Assembly: GCA_015061115.1 (NCBI GenBank)
Contig: SUXE01000001.1
Coordinates: 310,001 to 374,000, forward strand
Direction of reading: 5' to 3'
Origin: Bacteroidales bacterium
GTDB taxonomy: Bacteria; Bacteroidota; Bacteroidia; Bacteroidales; Paludibacteraceae
DNA length: 64,000 bases
In this document: positions 51,865 to 60,724 of the stretch, piece after piece
Position numbering within the stretch: the first letter of the stretch is position 1
Layout of the letters: every line of letters starts with the position of its first letter
Translations under genes and position numbers: made by a program
Notes under the pieces: generated by a model
What the model saw: only the letters and a program-made list of their open reading frames with translations
Told to the model about the DNA's origin: nothing
Database searches by the model: none

Positions 51865-52567
51865 TCTTTTCATCTCATCTGTCTTTGCTCAGAAAAAAGG
51901 AGAGACGGAGGTCGTTGAGGAATGGAATAAAACTACGTCCAAAACTTTCTATGGTATATCTGTGTATACGGATATCGCTGGCCCCATTACTTCTATGTTC
52001 AAGGATGGCAAAACTGATTTTAGTTTTGGTGTAGACGCGGATATCTGTCATACTATTTATCCGACATTTGAGGCTGGATATTCCAAGTATGATGCCACAG
52101 AGTCTTATAATTATGGTTTGTCTCAGCTTCCTAATTATTCCTACACTTGTAACGGATCTTATTATAAGATTGGTGTAAACTTCAATTTCTTGAATGATGG
52201 ACGTGGAAATAAAGTCATTCCATTGCTTTATATAGGTGCAAAATTTGCATTTTCTCCATCTCATTTCGACATTGAAAATGTAAGGATGAGTAATGAGTAT
52301 TGGAATGTCGAAAAGGCATATTCTGTTTCTGGAATGAGCTTTTGCCGTTGGGCAGAGTTTGCTGTTGGATTGAGATATCCTATTGCAAAATTCTTCTGTA
52401 TGGGAGTTGAAGGAAAGTTGCGTGAGTTTGGATCTGCAAAGACCAAGACTTTTGATATGTCGGATGGTGTCTCACTTGATGTGAAGCAAAGCTATTCTCC
52501 TGGTTATGGAAATTTCAATGGAAGTAAATGGGGTGTAAAGTATACGCTTGGATACTTCTTCCATTAA
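51812..52567 (+). CDS. DUF6048-like outer-membrane protein
   Basis: A 251-residue protein with signal peptide (FFWLVLSSLFISSVFA-QKKG) and a small beta barrel made of amphipathic strands ending in an aromatic residue (YTLGYFFH). It matches the DUF6048 family, usually paired with DUF6452 as here. Likely an outer-membrane protein of unknown role. Confidence 0.7.
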   Translation: MKTTTMGISRFFWLVLSSLFISSVFAQKKGETEVVEEWNKTTSKTFYGISVYTDIAGPITSMFKDGKTDFSFGVDADICHTIYPTFEAGYSKYDATESYNYGLSQLPNYSYTCNGSYYKIGVNFNFLNDGRGNKVIPLLYIGAKFAFSPSHFDIENVRMSNEYWNVEKAYSVSGMSFCRWAEFAVGLRYPIAKFFCMGVEGKLREFGSAKTKTFDMSDGVSLDVKQSYSPGYGNFNGSKWGVKYTLGYFFH

Positions 52568-52601
52568 TTTATCGTTTCTTTCTGAAAATAAGAGTGAAAA
52601 T

Positions 52602-52961
52602 ATGGGGTTTATAAAAAAAGACAAGTTAGAGTATTTGCCTTTTTATTTTGCATCAGCACCTTTATTGGGATTTTCTGTTGATGCGGCTTTATTCATTTTA
52701 TTCAGAAAAAAATTTTCCATTACGTTTTTTTTTATTTCACCTTTTCGCGGTAGTTTCATAGGTGGAGATGGAGGTTTGGGTAGCATTTTTGATATTTTCA
52801 TTGCTGCTTTTTTTGAAATATTTTTAATAGTCGGAGGGTTGACTATTCTTTTCTTAAAACATAAAAAGAAAGAATATATTAGTGATGAATTAAAATTGGC
52901 AGTTAGAATCTTTGTCGTAGCCGTTGTTCTATGCATTATTGCAATTCTAATGGTGTTGTAA
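52602..52961 (+). CDS. Small hypothetical membrane protein
   Basis: A 119-residue protein with about three hydrophobic segments (FAFASAPLLGFSV-like start, AFFEIFLIVGGLTILFL, and a C-terminal VVAVVLCIIAILMVL). No family is recognised. The ATG at 52602 is chosen because the frame upstream of it is a shadow of the previous gene. Confidence 0.55.
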   Translation: MGFIKKDKLEYLPFYFASAPLLGFSVDAALFILFRKKFSITFFFISPFRGSFIGGDGGLGSIFDIFIAAFFEIFLIVGGLTILFLKHKKKEYISDELKLAVRIFVVAVVLCIIAILMVL

Positions 52962-53003
52962 TGACAACGCTATGCTATTAACCTTTACCATGCTACTGTA
53001 GAT

Positions 53004-54440
53004 TCATTTGTGGTTGAACCTGTAAGCAAATCTTGCTCCGAGTTCAATAGTCTGTATCACTTGATCTTGGTTTTGACTGTGCGGTGACAGTACATTCCAT
53101 CCACCGAAGAAATTCACATCAAAGTATGAGCATACCATTGCTCCTATTGAGATTCCTGTAGTCAGACATGCACCTAATTTGGCTGGACAAGTGAAATAAT
53201 CGTTGGATATTTTGTTATAGTAATTAATTCCCGCTAATACTTTCGGATTTATATACATGTGTTTGAATATGTTGATGTTGGAGTATATGCCAGCTTGAAG
53301 CATAGACATGTCGAATGTTTCTCCGTTGTTTTCTACGTTTTCATAAGAATAATACACACTGGATACGCTTAATCTACCGCCTACTCCCAAATGATGGTTC
53401 CAGTACCAAGCCCCTTCTATACCTGTAGAACTTCCCGTTGATGTGCAGAAAGCCGGACCGGATGTCGGCTTATATTTTGTAAGTGGTATTTGGAAACTTG
53501 CGTAGAATCCCAGAAACGAAGGATCACTTGGCTCGTAGTTTATCCAATGGTCTACGATTTCGGTTTTTACTTTGTCATGGTTGAAAATGATATCGCTCAG
53601 CCAATATCCGAATTCAGTCGATATGATACCGATTCCTGCACCAGCCAAGATGTCGCTCATCCAATGACGGTTGTTTGCCATTCGCATTAGGCCAGTGGCA
53701 GATGCTGTGGCGTATGCTCCCATACCGATCCATGGACTCAGGTGTCCGTATTCAACATTCAGCATGTGGGCTGTCATGAAAGCGGTGGCTGTGTGTCCTG
53801 AAGGAAAACTGTTGTTTGAAGATCCGTCCGGGCGACGAAGTTTGGCGGTGTATTTGATGCTGTTCACAAGTCCAGCCATGATGATTGCGGAGAAAGCGTC
53901 TGCTGTAAGCATCTCCCCCCAGTTCTTACTTCGGCTTGGCACACCAAAAGCTTTCATTCCGAACATTACTCCAACTGGCAGGTATTGTGTGAAATTGTCT
54001 ATCTCATTATGGAATTTAGGGATGAAACTGTTACGCAGTTCCCTGAATTTTTTGTTGTGCTCCATCTCGATTATACCTCCGACAATAAGAGGCACACCGA
54101 TATGAGTGCATTCGATGAGTCTGGAGTATGGATACTTGATTATTAACGAATCGTTTATTAAGACATGTCTGTGTTTTTCATTTCCGACATTTGATGTGCA
54201 AGAATCAGAAGTGATTGATTCTGGCGATGAACCGTCGCCACTGACAGATACAATTTTGAGAGAGTCTGTTTCGTCGGATGCGGAAACTGGTATGATAGCC
54301 AATCCTCCTGTTATTGCAATACAGATTGTTTTGGACAATACACCAGCAGAGACAAAGTGTTGAAACACTATGCTTCTTTCTTTGCGTATGATTATTGTAG
54401 TCAAGAACCCTATTATTCTTAATATATTGCCCAAATACAT
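53004..54440 (-). CDS. PAP2-family phosphatase with an outer-membrane-like C domain
   Basis: A 478-residue protein. The PAP2 acid-phosphatase motifs are complete: KYTAKLRRP (KxxxxxxRP), FPSGHTA, and the ANNRHWMSDI block giving the third R/H/D motif. Members remove phosphate from lipid or sugar phosphates in the envelope. A hydrophobic SVAITG-type stretch before ASDETDS suggests export. The last ~170 residues have alternating strands like a small beta barrel or autotransporter-type domain. The ATG at 54440 is chosen because a -7 box at 54463 makes the longer start impossible. Confidence 0.85.
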   Translation of the reverse strand: MYLGNILRIIGFLTTIIIRKERSIVFQHFVSAGVLSKTICIAITGGLAIIPVSASDETDSLKIVSVSGDGSSPESITSDSCTSNVGNEKHRHVLINDSLIIKYPYSRLIECTHIGVPLIVGGIIEMEHNKKFRELRNSFIPKFHNEIDNFTQYLPVGVMFGMKAFGVPSRSKNWGEMLTADAFSAIIMAGLVNSIKYTAKLRRPDGSSNNSFPSGHTATAFMTAHMLNVEYGHLSPWIGMGAYATASATGLMRMANNRHWMSDILAGAGIGIISTEFGYWLSDIIFNHDKVKTEIVDHWINYEPSDPSFLGFYASFQIPLTKYKPTSGPAFCTSTGSSTGIEGAWYWNHHLGVGGRLSVSSVYYSYENVENNGETFDMSMLQAGIYSNINIFKHMYINPKVLAGINYYNKISNDYFTCPAKLGACLTTGISIGAMVCSYFDVNFFGGWNVLSPHSQNQDQVIQTIELGARFAYRFNHK

Positions 54441-54462
54441 TTCAAGAATGTTACTTTTTGAA

Positions 54463-54470
54463 CAAAAGTA
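54463..54470 (-). promoter_or_regulatory. -7 box of the PAP2 gene
   Basis: On the minus strand it reads TACTTTTG, 23 bases ahead of the ATG at 54440. Confidence 0.5.
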
Positions 54471-54584
54471 ACGAATTTTAGTAATGCATTGTTGAATCTG
54501 CATATCATTTTTTCCACTTTTCACAATTTTGTAATGTTATGGCTAAAATGTTTGCAATTAGTAGGTCGATCTTAATATTATTTA

Positions 54585-54592
54585 TATTTTTG
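54585..54592 (+). promoter_or_regulatory. -7 box of the first duplicated secreted gene
   Basis: TATTTTTG matches the consensus, 49 bases ahead of the ATG at 54641. Confidence 0.45.
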
Positions 54593-54610
54593 AAAAGCGT
54601 CGACGATGGT

Positions 54611-54715
54611 GTCTGAGGCTTATCATTAAAACTTATAATTATGAATTTCAACAAAAGTCTGCTGAAATTTTTGATCTCATGTTTTGTGCTGACTCTGTCA
54701 TTGGGTGTTCAGGCA
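54611..54715 (+). repeat. Duplicated leader and signal-peptide block, copy 1
   Basis: The 30 bases ahead of the ATG (GTCTGAGGCTTATCATTAAA then ACTTATAATT) and the first ~75 bases of the gene are nearly identical to 55228-55332. This marks a recent tandem duplication. Confidence 0.85.
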
Positions 54716-55171
54716 CAAACCATGGTATTTTATGATTTTACGGAGGATTTTAAGAAAGAGGATAAAAATTATTATAATGATTGGACAAATTTTTCAGTAG
54801 AATGTGCACAGAAGATAATAAATGAAGGTGGAATTACTCTTATTCTTGAGTTTTATGATAAAACAGGAGAAAAATACTTATATTCATTATTAGAAAAAAA
54901 TCCACCAGTGTCTAATGGGGGAATAGATATTTCAAAACCGATGATACTTCATCTTATGGCAGGTGATTATGAACTTCCAGTTAAATGGTACGAGATTGGA
55001 GTTGGTTGTTGGATTGATTCAATTATTTATCAAAGCAACAGACAAATTATGTCAGCAAAAGGAAAGTCATTTCTAATGGATCTGTTCACTAGTTGTAAAG
55101 GAGATTTTTTTTATATAAGGTTGTCTGGACCGCCTTATATAATTTATCCGATAGGACCGTTTGCTAAATAA
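54641..55171 (+). CDS. Secreted hypothetical protein, tandem copy 1
   Basis: A 176-residue protein with signal peptide MNFNKSLLKFLISCFVLTLS and cleavage after VQAQ. The mature part has the order of blocks seen in copy 2: DFTEDF, VECAQKIINE, LILEFYDKTGEKYL, MILHLMAGDYELPVKWYE, GCWIDS and a final YPIGPFAK. The mature parts have diverged to about half identity while the signal regions are almost the same. It would be periplasmic or secreted. No family recognised. Confidence 0.75.
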   Translation: MNFNKSLLKFLISCFVLTLSLGVQAQTMVFYDFTEDFKKEDKNYYNDWTNFSVECAQKIINEGGITLILEFYDKTGEKYLYSLLEKNPPVSNGGIDISKPMILHLMAGDYELPVKWYEIGVGCWIDSIIYQSNRQIMSAKGKSFLMDLFTSCKGDFFYIRLSGPPYIIYPIGPFAK

Positions 55172-55227
55172 GAGGCATAAGAGCTATATTTTCAATCTTT
55201 ATATTTAATCATCAGTATCTCTTAGGT

Positions 55228-55332
55228 GTCTGATGCTTATCATTAAAACTTATAATTATGAATTTCAACAAAAATCTGCTGAAGTTTTTGATTTCATGTT
55301 TTGTGATGACTCTGTCATTTGGCGTTCAGGCA
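55228..55332 (+). repeat. Duplicated leader and signal-peptide block, copy 2
   Basis: Second copy of the block at 54611-54715, with one change in the 30-base leader. The two lie 617 bases apart. Confidence 0.85.
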
Positions 55333-55800
55333 CAGGGTTATGAATGTTCTGATTTTACGGATGATTTTGATAAATCAAAGGTAGGTTTTAAGCAACAATG
55401 TGAGGAATGGCCTGTGGAATGTATGGCAAAACTGATAAATCAGGAGTCGTTTTTAGATCCGGTTATTGAGTGTTATGATAAAAAAGGCGTCAAGTATTTG
55501 TTGTCTTTAAGTTTTAGGCAAGAACCTGTAAAAGACAGTATTGATATTACAAAGCCATTTATTCTTCATCTGATGGTGGATGATGAAGAAGTCCCTTTGA
55601 AATACTATAAATTTAATACAACCTGTTGGATGGACGGTTGCCAATATGAAAGTAACATAGCGGAAATGACAGAAAAAGGGAAAAGCTTTTTTAGAGCATT
55701 GTCAAGATGTAATCCTAATACTCCGCTTTATTTTTTGTTTTCGCCGGATGATTCACCTACTCGAGTATATCCGATAGGTCCTTTTTCGAAAGAGAGATAG
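55258..55800 (+). CDS. Secreted hypothetical protein, tandem copy 2
   Basis: A 180-residue paralogue of the gene at 54641, with the near-identical signal peptide MNFNKNLLKFLISCFVMTLS and the same block order (DFTDDF, VECMAKLINQ, VIECYDKKGVKYL, ILHLMVDDEEVPLKYYK, TCWMDG, YPIGPFSK). The conserved Cys positions suggest a disulfide. Two copies with diverged faces on a common scaffold could bind different partners. Confidence 0.75.
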   Translation: MNFNKNLLKFLISCFVMTLSFGVQAQGYECSDFTDDFDKSKVGFKQQCEEWPVECMAKLINQESFLDPVIECYDKKGVKYLLSLSFRQEPVKDSIDITKPFILHLMVDDEEVPLKYYKFNTTCWMDGCQYESNIAEMTEKGKSFFRALSRCNPNTPLYFLFSPDDSPTRVYPIGPFSKER

Positions 55801-55900
55801 ACTTTTCGAATGAAAGTAATCATTTGAAAGAAATGATATAAAAGCTAATCGTTTCATGTTGAATGTAATGGCATTTTTGCTCCTTATTTTAGTGGCTTTA

Positions 55901-55932
55901 TTTGGTTTATGCCGATTTTTTATCTAATTTTG
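55901..55932 (+). promoter_or_regulatory. -33/-7 promoter of tkt
   Basis: TTTG (55901-55904) and TAATTTTG (55925-55932) are 20 bases apart, 38 bases ahead of the ATG at 55971. Confidence 0.7.
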
Positions 55933-55970
55933 CATCCCGTTAAGTAAAAAACAACATTATATAACATAAA

Positions 55971-58001
55971 ATGACAGACATCAAGAACCTAAGCATTGCT
56001 GCGGACAATATCAGAATCTTGACTGCTGCAATGGTAGAAAAGGCTAAATCGGGACATCCGGGAGGAGGAATGGGAGGCGCAGACTTCATCAATGTGCTCT
56101 ATTCTAAATACTTACGCTATGATCCAAGCGACCCTCTATGGGTTTGTAGAGACCGTTTCTTCTTAGATCCAGGTCATATGTCTCCAATGCTGTATTCAGT
56201 ATTGTTGTTGTCTGGTAAGTATGATATTACAGATATCCAGAATTTCCGTCAGTGGGGTAGCTGCACTCCAGGACATCCAGAGGTTTGTTTTGAAAGAGGT
56301 ATTGAGAATACATCTGGTCCATTAGGACAGGGACACACTATGGCTGTAGGTGCTGCAATCGCTGGAAAATTCCTTACTCAGAAGTTTGGAAACTGGATGG
56401 ATCACAAGATCTACACTTTCATTTCAGACGGTGGTATCCAGGAGGAGATTTCACAGGGTGCAGGAAGAATTGCCGGAAATCTTGGTTTGTCTAACTTGAT
56501 TATGTTCTATGATGCCAACAACATTCAGCTTTCTACAAAGGTTGATGAGGTATCTAACGAGGATATAGAGCAGAAGTATAAGGCTTGGGACTGGAACGTT
56601 ATCACAATCAATGGTAATGATGCTGCTCAGATTATTGAGGCACTTGAAAATGCCAATGCTGAGACAACACGTCCTACACTTATCATCGGTAACACTACAA
56701 TGGGACGCGGTTGTGTCAAGTCTGACGGTTCTAATTTTGAAGGTCAGGTTTCGACTCACGGACAGCCATTGTCTGCTGCTGGTGTTGACGTCGCTAAGAC
56801 AATTGAGAACCTTGGTGGTGATCCTAATGATCCATTCAAGATTTTTGATGAGACAAAGAAAATATATGCTGCTCGTAGAGAGAAATTGATCGCTGACGCT
56901 AAAAAGCGTAAGGCTGAGCAGGCAGAGTGGGCAAAGAAGAACCCAGAGTTGGCTGCTAAACTAGAACTTTTCTTCAGTGGCAAACTTCCTAATCTTGATT
57001 TCTCTAAGATCGAGCAGAAGCCAAACCAGGCGACTCGTGCCGCTTCATCTGCAGTGCTTGGTTATTTGGCAGATAATGTAGAGAATATGATTGTCAGCAG
57101 TGCTGACTTGTCAAATTCAGATAAGACAGATGGTTTCTTGAAGAAGACTCATCCTATTGTGAACGGTGATTTCAGTGGCAGATTCTTGAACGCTGGAGTT
57201 TCAGAGTTGACAATGGCATGTATAATGAATGGTATCGTGCTTCACGGTGGTATGTATGCTGCTTGCGGAACATTCTTCGTCTTCTCAGATTATATGAAGC
57301 CAGCTTACAGAATGGCGGCGCTTATGCGTCTTCCTGTAAAATATGTATGGAGCCACGACGCATTCCGTGTAGGAGAGGATGGTCCAACACACCAGCCAAT
57401 CGAGCAGGAGATGCAGGTGAGACTTTTGGAGAAGATCAAGAACCATGCAGGTAAGAACAGTATGCTAGTTCTTCGTCCAGCTGACGTATATGAGACAACT
57501 GAGGCTTGGAAGATGGCAATGGAGAACACAGACACTCCTACAGCGTTGATCCTTTCTCGTCAGAATGTCAATGACCTTCCTGGTGACAGAATCGCTGAGT
57601 CGAAGAAAGCATCCAAGGGAGCTTATATCGTAAAGGCTTGCCAAGGCACTCCAGATATCGTAATGATAGCAAACGGTAGTGAGGTCAGCACATTGTTTGA
57701 GGGTGCTAAACTTTTAGAGGAGCGCAAGAACTTGAAGATTCAGATTGTATCTGCAATATCAGAGGGATTGTTCAGAACTCAGAGCAAGGAGTATCAGGAG
57801 GAGGTTATCCCGTCGTCGGCAAAGAAATATGGCTTGACTGCTGGAATACCTTGCTCATTGCAAGGTCTGGTTGGGGTTGACGGATATGTCCACGGACTTG
57901 ACCATTTTGGTTACTCGGCGCCGTACAAAGTGTTGGACGAAAAATTCGGCTTCAATGGCGAAAGCGTCTACTCCGATGTTTGTGAATTCCTGAATATTTA
58001 A
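55971..58001 (+). CDS. tkt: Transketolase
   Basis: A 676-residue thiamine-diphosphate enzyme of the pentose phosphate pathway that moves two-carbon units between sugar phosphates. KAKSGHPGGGMGGADF at the start, GPLGQGHTMAVGAAIAGK and ISDGGIQEE (the ThDP-binding GDG-type motif, here SDGG) form the cofactor domain; the pyrimidine-binding half starts near 350 with TRAASSAVLGYLA, and VGEDGPTHQPIEQ follows. Length is normal. It has its own promoter and terminator, so it is a single-gene unit. Confidence 0.95.
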   Translation: MTDIKNLSIAADNIRILTAAMVEKAKSGHPGGGMGGADFINVLYSKYLRYDPSDPLWVCRDRFFLDPGHMSPMLYSVLLLSGKYDITDIQNFRQWGSCTPGHPEVCFERGIENTSGPLGQGHTMAVGAAIAGKFLTQKFGNWMDHKIYTFISDGGIQEEISQGAGRIAGNLGLSNLIMFYDANNIQLSTKVDEVSNEDIEQKYKAWDWNVITINGNDAAQIIEALENANAETTRPTLIIGNTTMGRGCVKSDGSNFEGQVSTHGQPLSAAGVDVAKTIENLGGDPNDPFKIFDETKKIYAARREKLIADAKKRKAEQAEWAKKNPELAAKLELFFSGKLPNLDFSKIEQKPNQATRAASSAVLGYLADNVENMIVSSADLSNSDKTDGFLKKTHPIVNGDFSGRFLNAGVSELTMACIMNGIVLHGGMYAACGTFFVFSDYMKPAYRMAALMRLPVKYVWSHDAFRVGEDGPTHQPIEQEMQVRLLEKIKNHAGKNSMLVLRPADVYETTEAWKMAMENTDTPTALILSRQNVNDLPGDRIAESKKASKGAYIVKACQGTPDIVMIANGSEVSTLFEGAKLLEERKNLKIQIVSAISEGLFRTQSKEYQEEVIPSSAKKYGLTAGIPCSLQGLVGVDGYVHGLDHFGYSAPYKVLDEKFGFNGESVYSDVCEFLNI

Positions 58002-58014
58002 TCGATATTAATAG

Positions 58015-58043
58015 AGCCACCTTAATTTAAGGTGGCTTTTTTT
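58015..58043 (+). terminator. Rho-independent terminator after tkt
   Basis: AGCCACCTTAA and TTAAGGTGGCT form an 11-bp stem, followed by six or more T, 13 bases after the stop. Confidence 0.85.
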
Positions 58044-58053
58044 ATTTAATGTT

Positions 58054-58635
58054 ATGACTAGAGTTGACTACAGATACCATTTCCCATTGCCGTTTTATGG
58101 CGTTGCACTTTTATTGGATGTCGCTATGGTGATGTTCTATATAGTACTTGCTTTGCAGACAGCGTTTGGAATAAGTGATGATATTCTGCCAAATGAGAAT
58201 TTTGGCTATTATTTGGCTGGAACTTTCATTTTCTCAGCTATATTGGCATTTTATACATATATGTTGCTCACTAGTCGTGACACATTCATCTATGATAATT
58301 CAGAAAACAGATTTTTTTCTGGCTATACGTTCCTTGGCAAAGATAGGGGAGAGTGGAAGAAAGTAGACGGTACGTTCAGCCGCATCGTCTTCCAGACATA
58401 TGAGCAGAGTCAGACCTTCAATTTTATGGGCATAAGCAAGAATAAAGTAGACGAGACTGTGTATGAGTTGCGTAAAGTGTACGACGACCAGACTTACGAC
58501 TGCTTGGTTTCTACATCAGACGTGAAATGTTTGCCTGCGACCTTGAAAATAGGTAAGCAAATTGCAGATGTCAACGGAGTCAAATTCTTCGATTATGTGA
58601 AGGACAAATACAGAAAACAGAAGATATACATCTGA
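58054..58635 (+). CDS. Hypothetical membrane protein with a cytoplasmic domain
   Basis: A 193-residue protein with two membrane helices (FYGVALLLDVAMVMFYIVLAL and YYLAGTFIFSAILAFYTYMLL) in its first 70 residues, then a ~120-residue beta-rich cytoplasmic domain, a layout like PH-like bacterial membrane proteins. No family recognised. It starts just after the tkt terminator. Confidence 0.65.
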   Translation: MTRVDYRYHFPLPFYGVALLLDVAMVMFYIVLALQTAFGISDDILPNENFGYYLAGTFIFSAILAFYTYMLLTSRDTFIYDNSENRFFSGYTFLGKDRGEWKKVDGTFSRIVFQTYEQSQTFNFMGISKNKVDETVYELRKVYDDQTYDCLVSTSDVKCLPATLKIGKQIADVNGVKFFDYVKDKYRKQKIYI

Positions 58636-58748
58636 TAGGAAGAATGGTCTGTTTTCTACGTCACAAAGGAGATGATGTCAGAAATCGCAATTTGCCTGAA
58701 TTTTTGAAAATAAAAAGTAGAAAATAGTAATAAATTGAAAAAAATTTC

Positions 58749-58756
58749 TATTTTTG
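58749..58756 (+). promoter_or_regulatory. -7 box of pckA
   Basis: TATTTTTG matches the consensus, 59 bases ahead of the ATG at 58815. Confidence 0.45.
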
Positions 58757-58814
58757 TCTTTGATAGTGAAACAACGAAACATAAGGAAGTAATAATTATT
58801 AAATAATATCAAAC

Positions 58815-60416
58815 ATGGCTAATTTGGATTTGTCAAAGTACGGTATTACAGGTGCAACAGTGATTGCACACAATCCATCGTACGAGGTATTGTTCGCAGA
58901 GGAGACAAAAGCTGGTCTTCAGGGTTATGAAGTAGGTCAGGTTACTGAGCTAGGTGCAGTAAACGTAATGACAGGTATCTTTACTGGTCGTTCTCCTAAG
59001 GACAAGTACATTGTTGACGACAAGAACTCACACAACAATGTATGGTGGACTTCAGACGCATATAAAAATGACAACCACCCAATGTCAGAAGAGGTTTGGG
59101 CAAAGGTTAAGGATATCGCAAAGAAAGAGCTTTCTAACAAGAACCTTTATGTAGTAGATGCATTCTGTGGAGCAAACAAGGCTACTCGTCTAGCTGTTCG
59201 TTTCATCGTTGAGGTTGCTTGGCAGGCTCACTTCGTAACAAACATGTTCATCCAGCCAACTAAGGAAGAGTTGGAGAACTTTGAGCCAAACTTCGTTATC
59301 TACAACGCTTCAAAGGCAAAGGTAGAGAACTATAAGGAGCTAGGTCTTAACTCAGAGACATGTGTTGCATTCAACACAACTTCACGTGAGCAGGTTATCA
59401 TCAACACTTGGTATGGTGGTGAGATGAAGAAGGGTATGTTCTCAATGCAGAACTACTACTTGCCTCTACAGGGTATCGCTTCAATGCACTGTTCAGCAAA
59501 CTGTGATATGAACGGTGAGAACACAGCTATCTTCTTCGGTCTTTCTGGAACAGGTAAGACAACTCTTTCAACAGATCCTAAGCGTAAGCTTATCGGTGAT
59601 GACGAGCACGGTTGGGATGACGAGGGTGTATTCAACCTAGAGGGTGGTTGCTACGCTAAGGTTATCGGTCTTTCAAAGGAGCACGAGCCAGATATCTACG
59701 GAGCTATCAAGCGCAACGCTCTTCTTGAGAACGTAACAGTTTCTAAGGATGGTAAGATTGACTTCAATGATAAGAGCGTAACTGAGAACACTCGTGTTTC
59801 TTATCCAATCAACCACATCAAGAACATCCAGCCAGGATCATCTGCTCCAGCTGCAAAGAATGTTATCTTCCTTTCTGCTGATGCATTCGGTGTATTGCCT
59901 CCAGTATCAATTTTGACTCCAGAGCAGACACAGTACTACTTCCTATCAGGATTTACTGCTAAGCTTGCTGGTACAGAGCGTGGTATTACAGAGCCAACTC
60001 CAACATTCTCAGCTTGTTTCGGTCAGGCATTCCTTGAGTTGCACCCAACTAAGTATGCTGAGGAGCTAGTTAAGAAGATGAAGAAGTCTGGTGCTAAGGC
60101 ATATTTGGTTAACACTGGATGGAACGGAACAGGTAAGCGTATCTCAATTCCTGATACTCGTGGTATCATCGACGCTATCCTTGATGGTTCAATCTTGAAG
60201 GCTCAGACTAAGAAGATCCCTATGTTCGACTTCGAGGTTCCAACAGCTCTTCCAAACGTTAACCCTGCTATCCTTGACCCACGTGACACTTATGCAAATG
60301 CTTCAGAGTGGGAGACTAAGGCTAAGGATTTGGCTGGTCGTTTCATCAAGAACTTTGAGAAGTACACAGGTAACGCTGCTGGTAAGGCTCTAGTTGCTGC
60401 TGGTCCAAAGTTGTAA
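58815..60416 (+). CDS. pckA: Phosphoenolpyruvate carboxykinase (ATP)
   Basis: A 533-residue enzyme that interconverts oxaloacetate and phosphoenolpyruvate with ATP; in Bacteroidetes it mainly fixes CO2 on the way to succinate. The kinase P-loop [10 protein letters not shown] is at 241-250, and MHCSANC and [11 protein letters not shown] follow the ATP-type pattern. Codon use is strongly biased to a few codons, as in highly expressed genes. A single-gene unit with promoter and terminator. Confidence 0.95.
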   Translation: MANLDLSKYGITGATVIAHNPSYEVLFAEETKAGLQGYEVGQVTELGAVNVMTGIFTGRSPKDKYIVDDKNSHNNVWWTSDAYKNDNHPMSEEVWAKVKDIAKKELSNKNLYVVDAFCGANKATRLAVRFIVEVAWQAHFVTNMFIQPTKEELENFEPNFVIYNASKAKVENYKELGLNSETCVAFNTTSREQVIINTWYGGEMKKGMFSMQNYYLPLQGIASMHCSANCDMNGENTAIFFGLSGTGKTTLSTDPKRKLIGDDEHGWDDEGVFNLEGGCYAKVIGLSKEHEPDIYGAIKRNALLENVTVSKDGKIDFNDKSVTENTRVSYPINHIKNIQPGSSAPAAKNVIFLSADAFGVLPPVSILTPEQTQYYFLSGFTAKLAGTERGITEPTPTFSACFGQAFLELHPTKYAEELVKKMKKSGAKAYLVNTGWNGTGKRISIPDTRGIIDAILDGSILKAQTKKIPMFDFEVPTALPNVNPAILDPRDTYANASEWETKAKDLAGRFIKNFEKYTGNAAGKALVAAGPKL

Positions 60417-60446
60417 TCAGACGCTATTCAAAATAGCTTGAAATAG

Positions 60447-60474
60447 GAGACGTGAGCAATCACGTCTCTTTTTA
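60447..60474 (+). terminator. Rho-independent terminator after pckA
   Basis: GAGACGTGA and TCACGTCTC pair around GCAA, followed by a T-run, 30 bases after the stop. Confidence 0.85.
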
Positions 60475-60624
60475 TTTTTATGAATGAGGATGATGCTATG
60501 TTCGTATGTAGAACTTTTGATGTTTAAGTGAGAGGAAAAGGCAATATATTTTCTAGTTATTAACAATATTGGCTATTTATCAACATTTTTTTGTCTGTTT
60601 GTTGATAAAACGATTTGGAATGTT

Positions 60625-60655
60625 TTTGTTGAAAATAGTGATTGATTTATTTTTG
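60625..60655 (+). promoter_or_regulatory. -33/-7 promoter of the GLUG surface protein
   Basis: TTTG (60625-60628) and TATTTTTG (60648-60655) are 19 bases apart, the ideal spacing. The leader to the ATG at 60725 is about 63 bases. Confidence 0.7.
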
Positions 60656-60724
60656 TATTGTCTGTTGTACAAAAAGTACTGCGGATATAGTAAATCATAA
60701 ATAGCAAAGGGCTTGTTTTATAGT

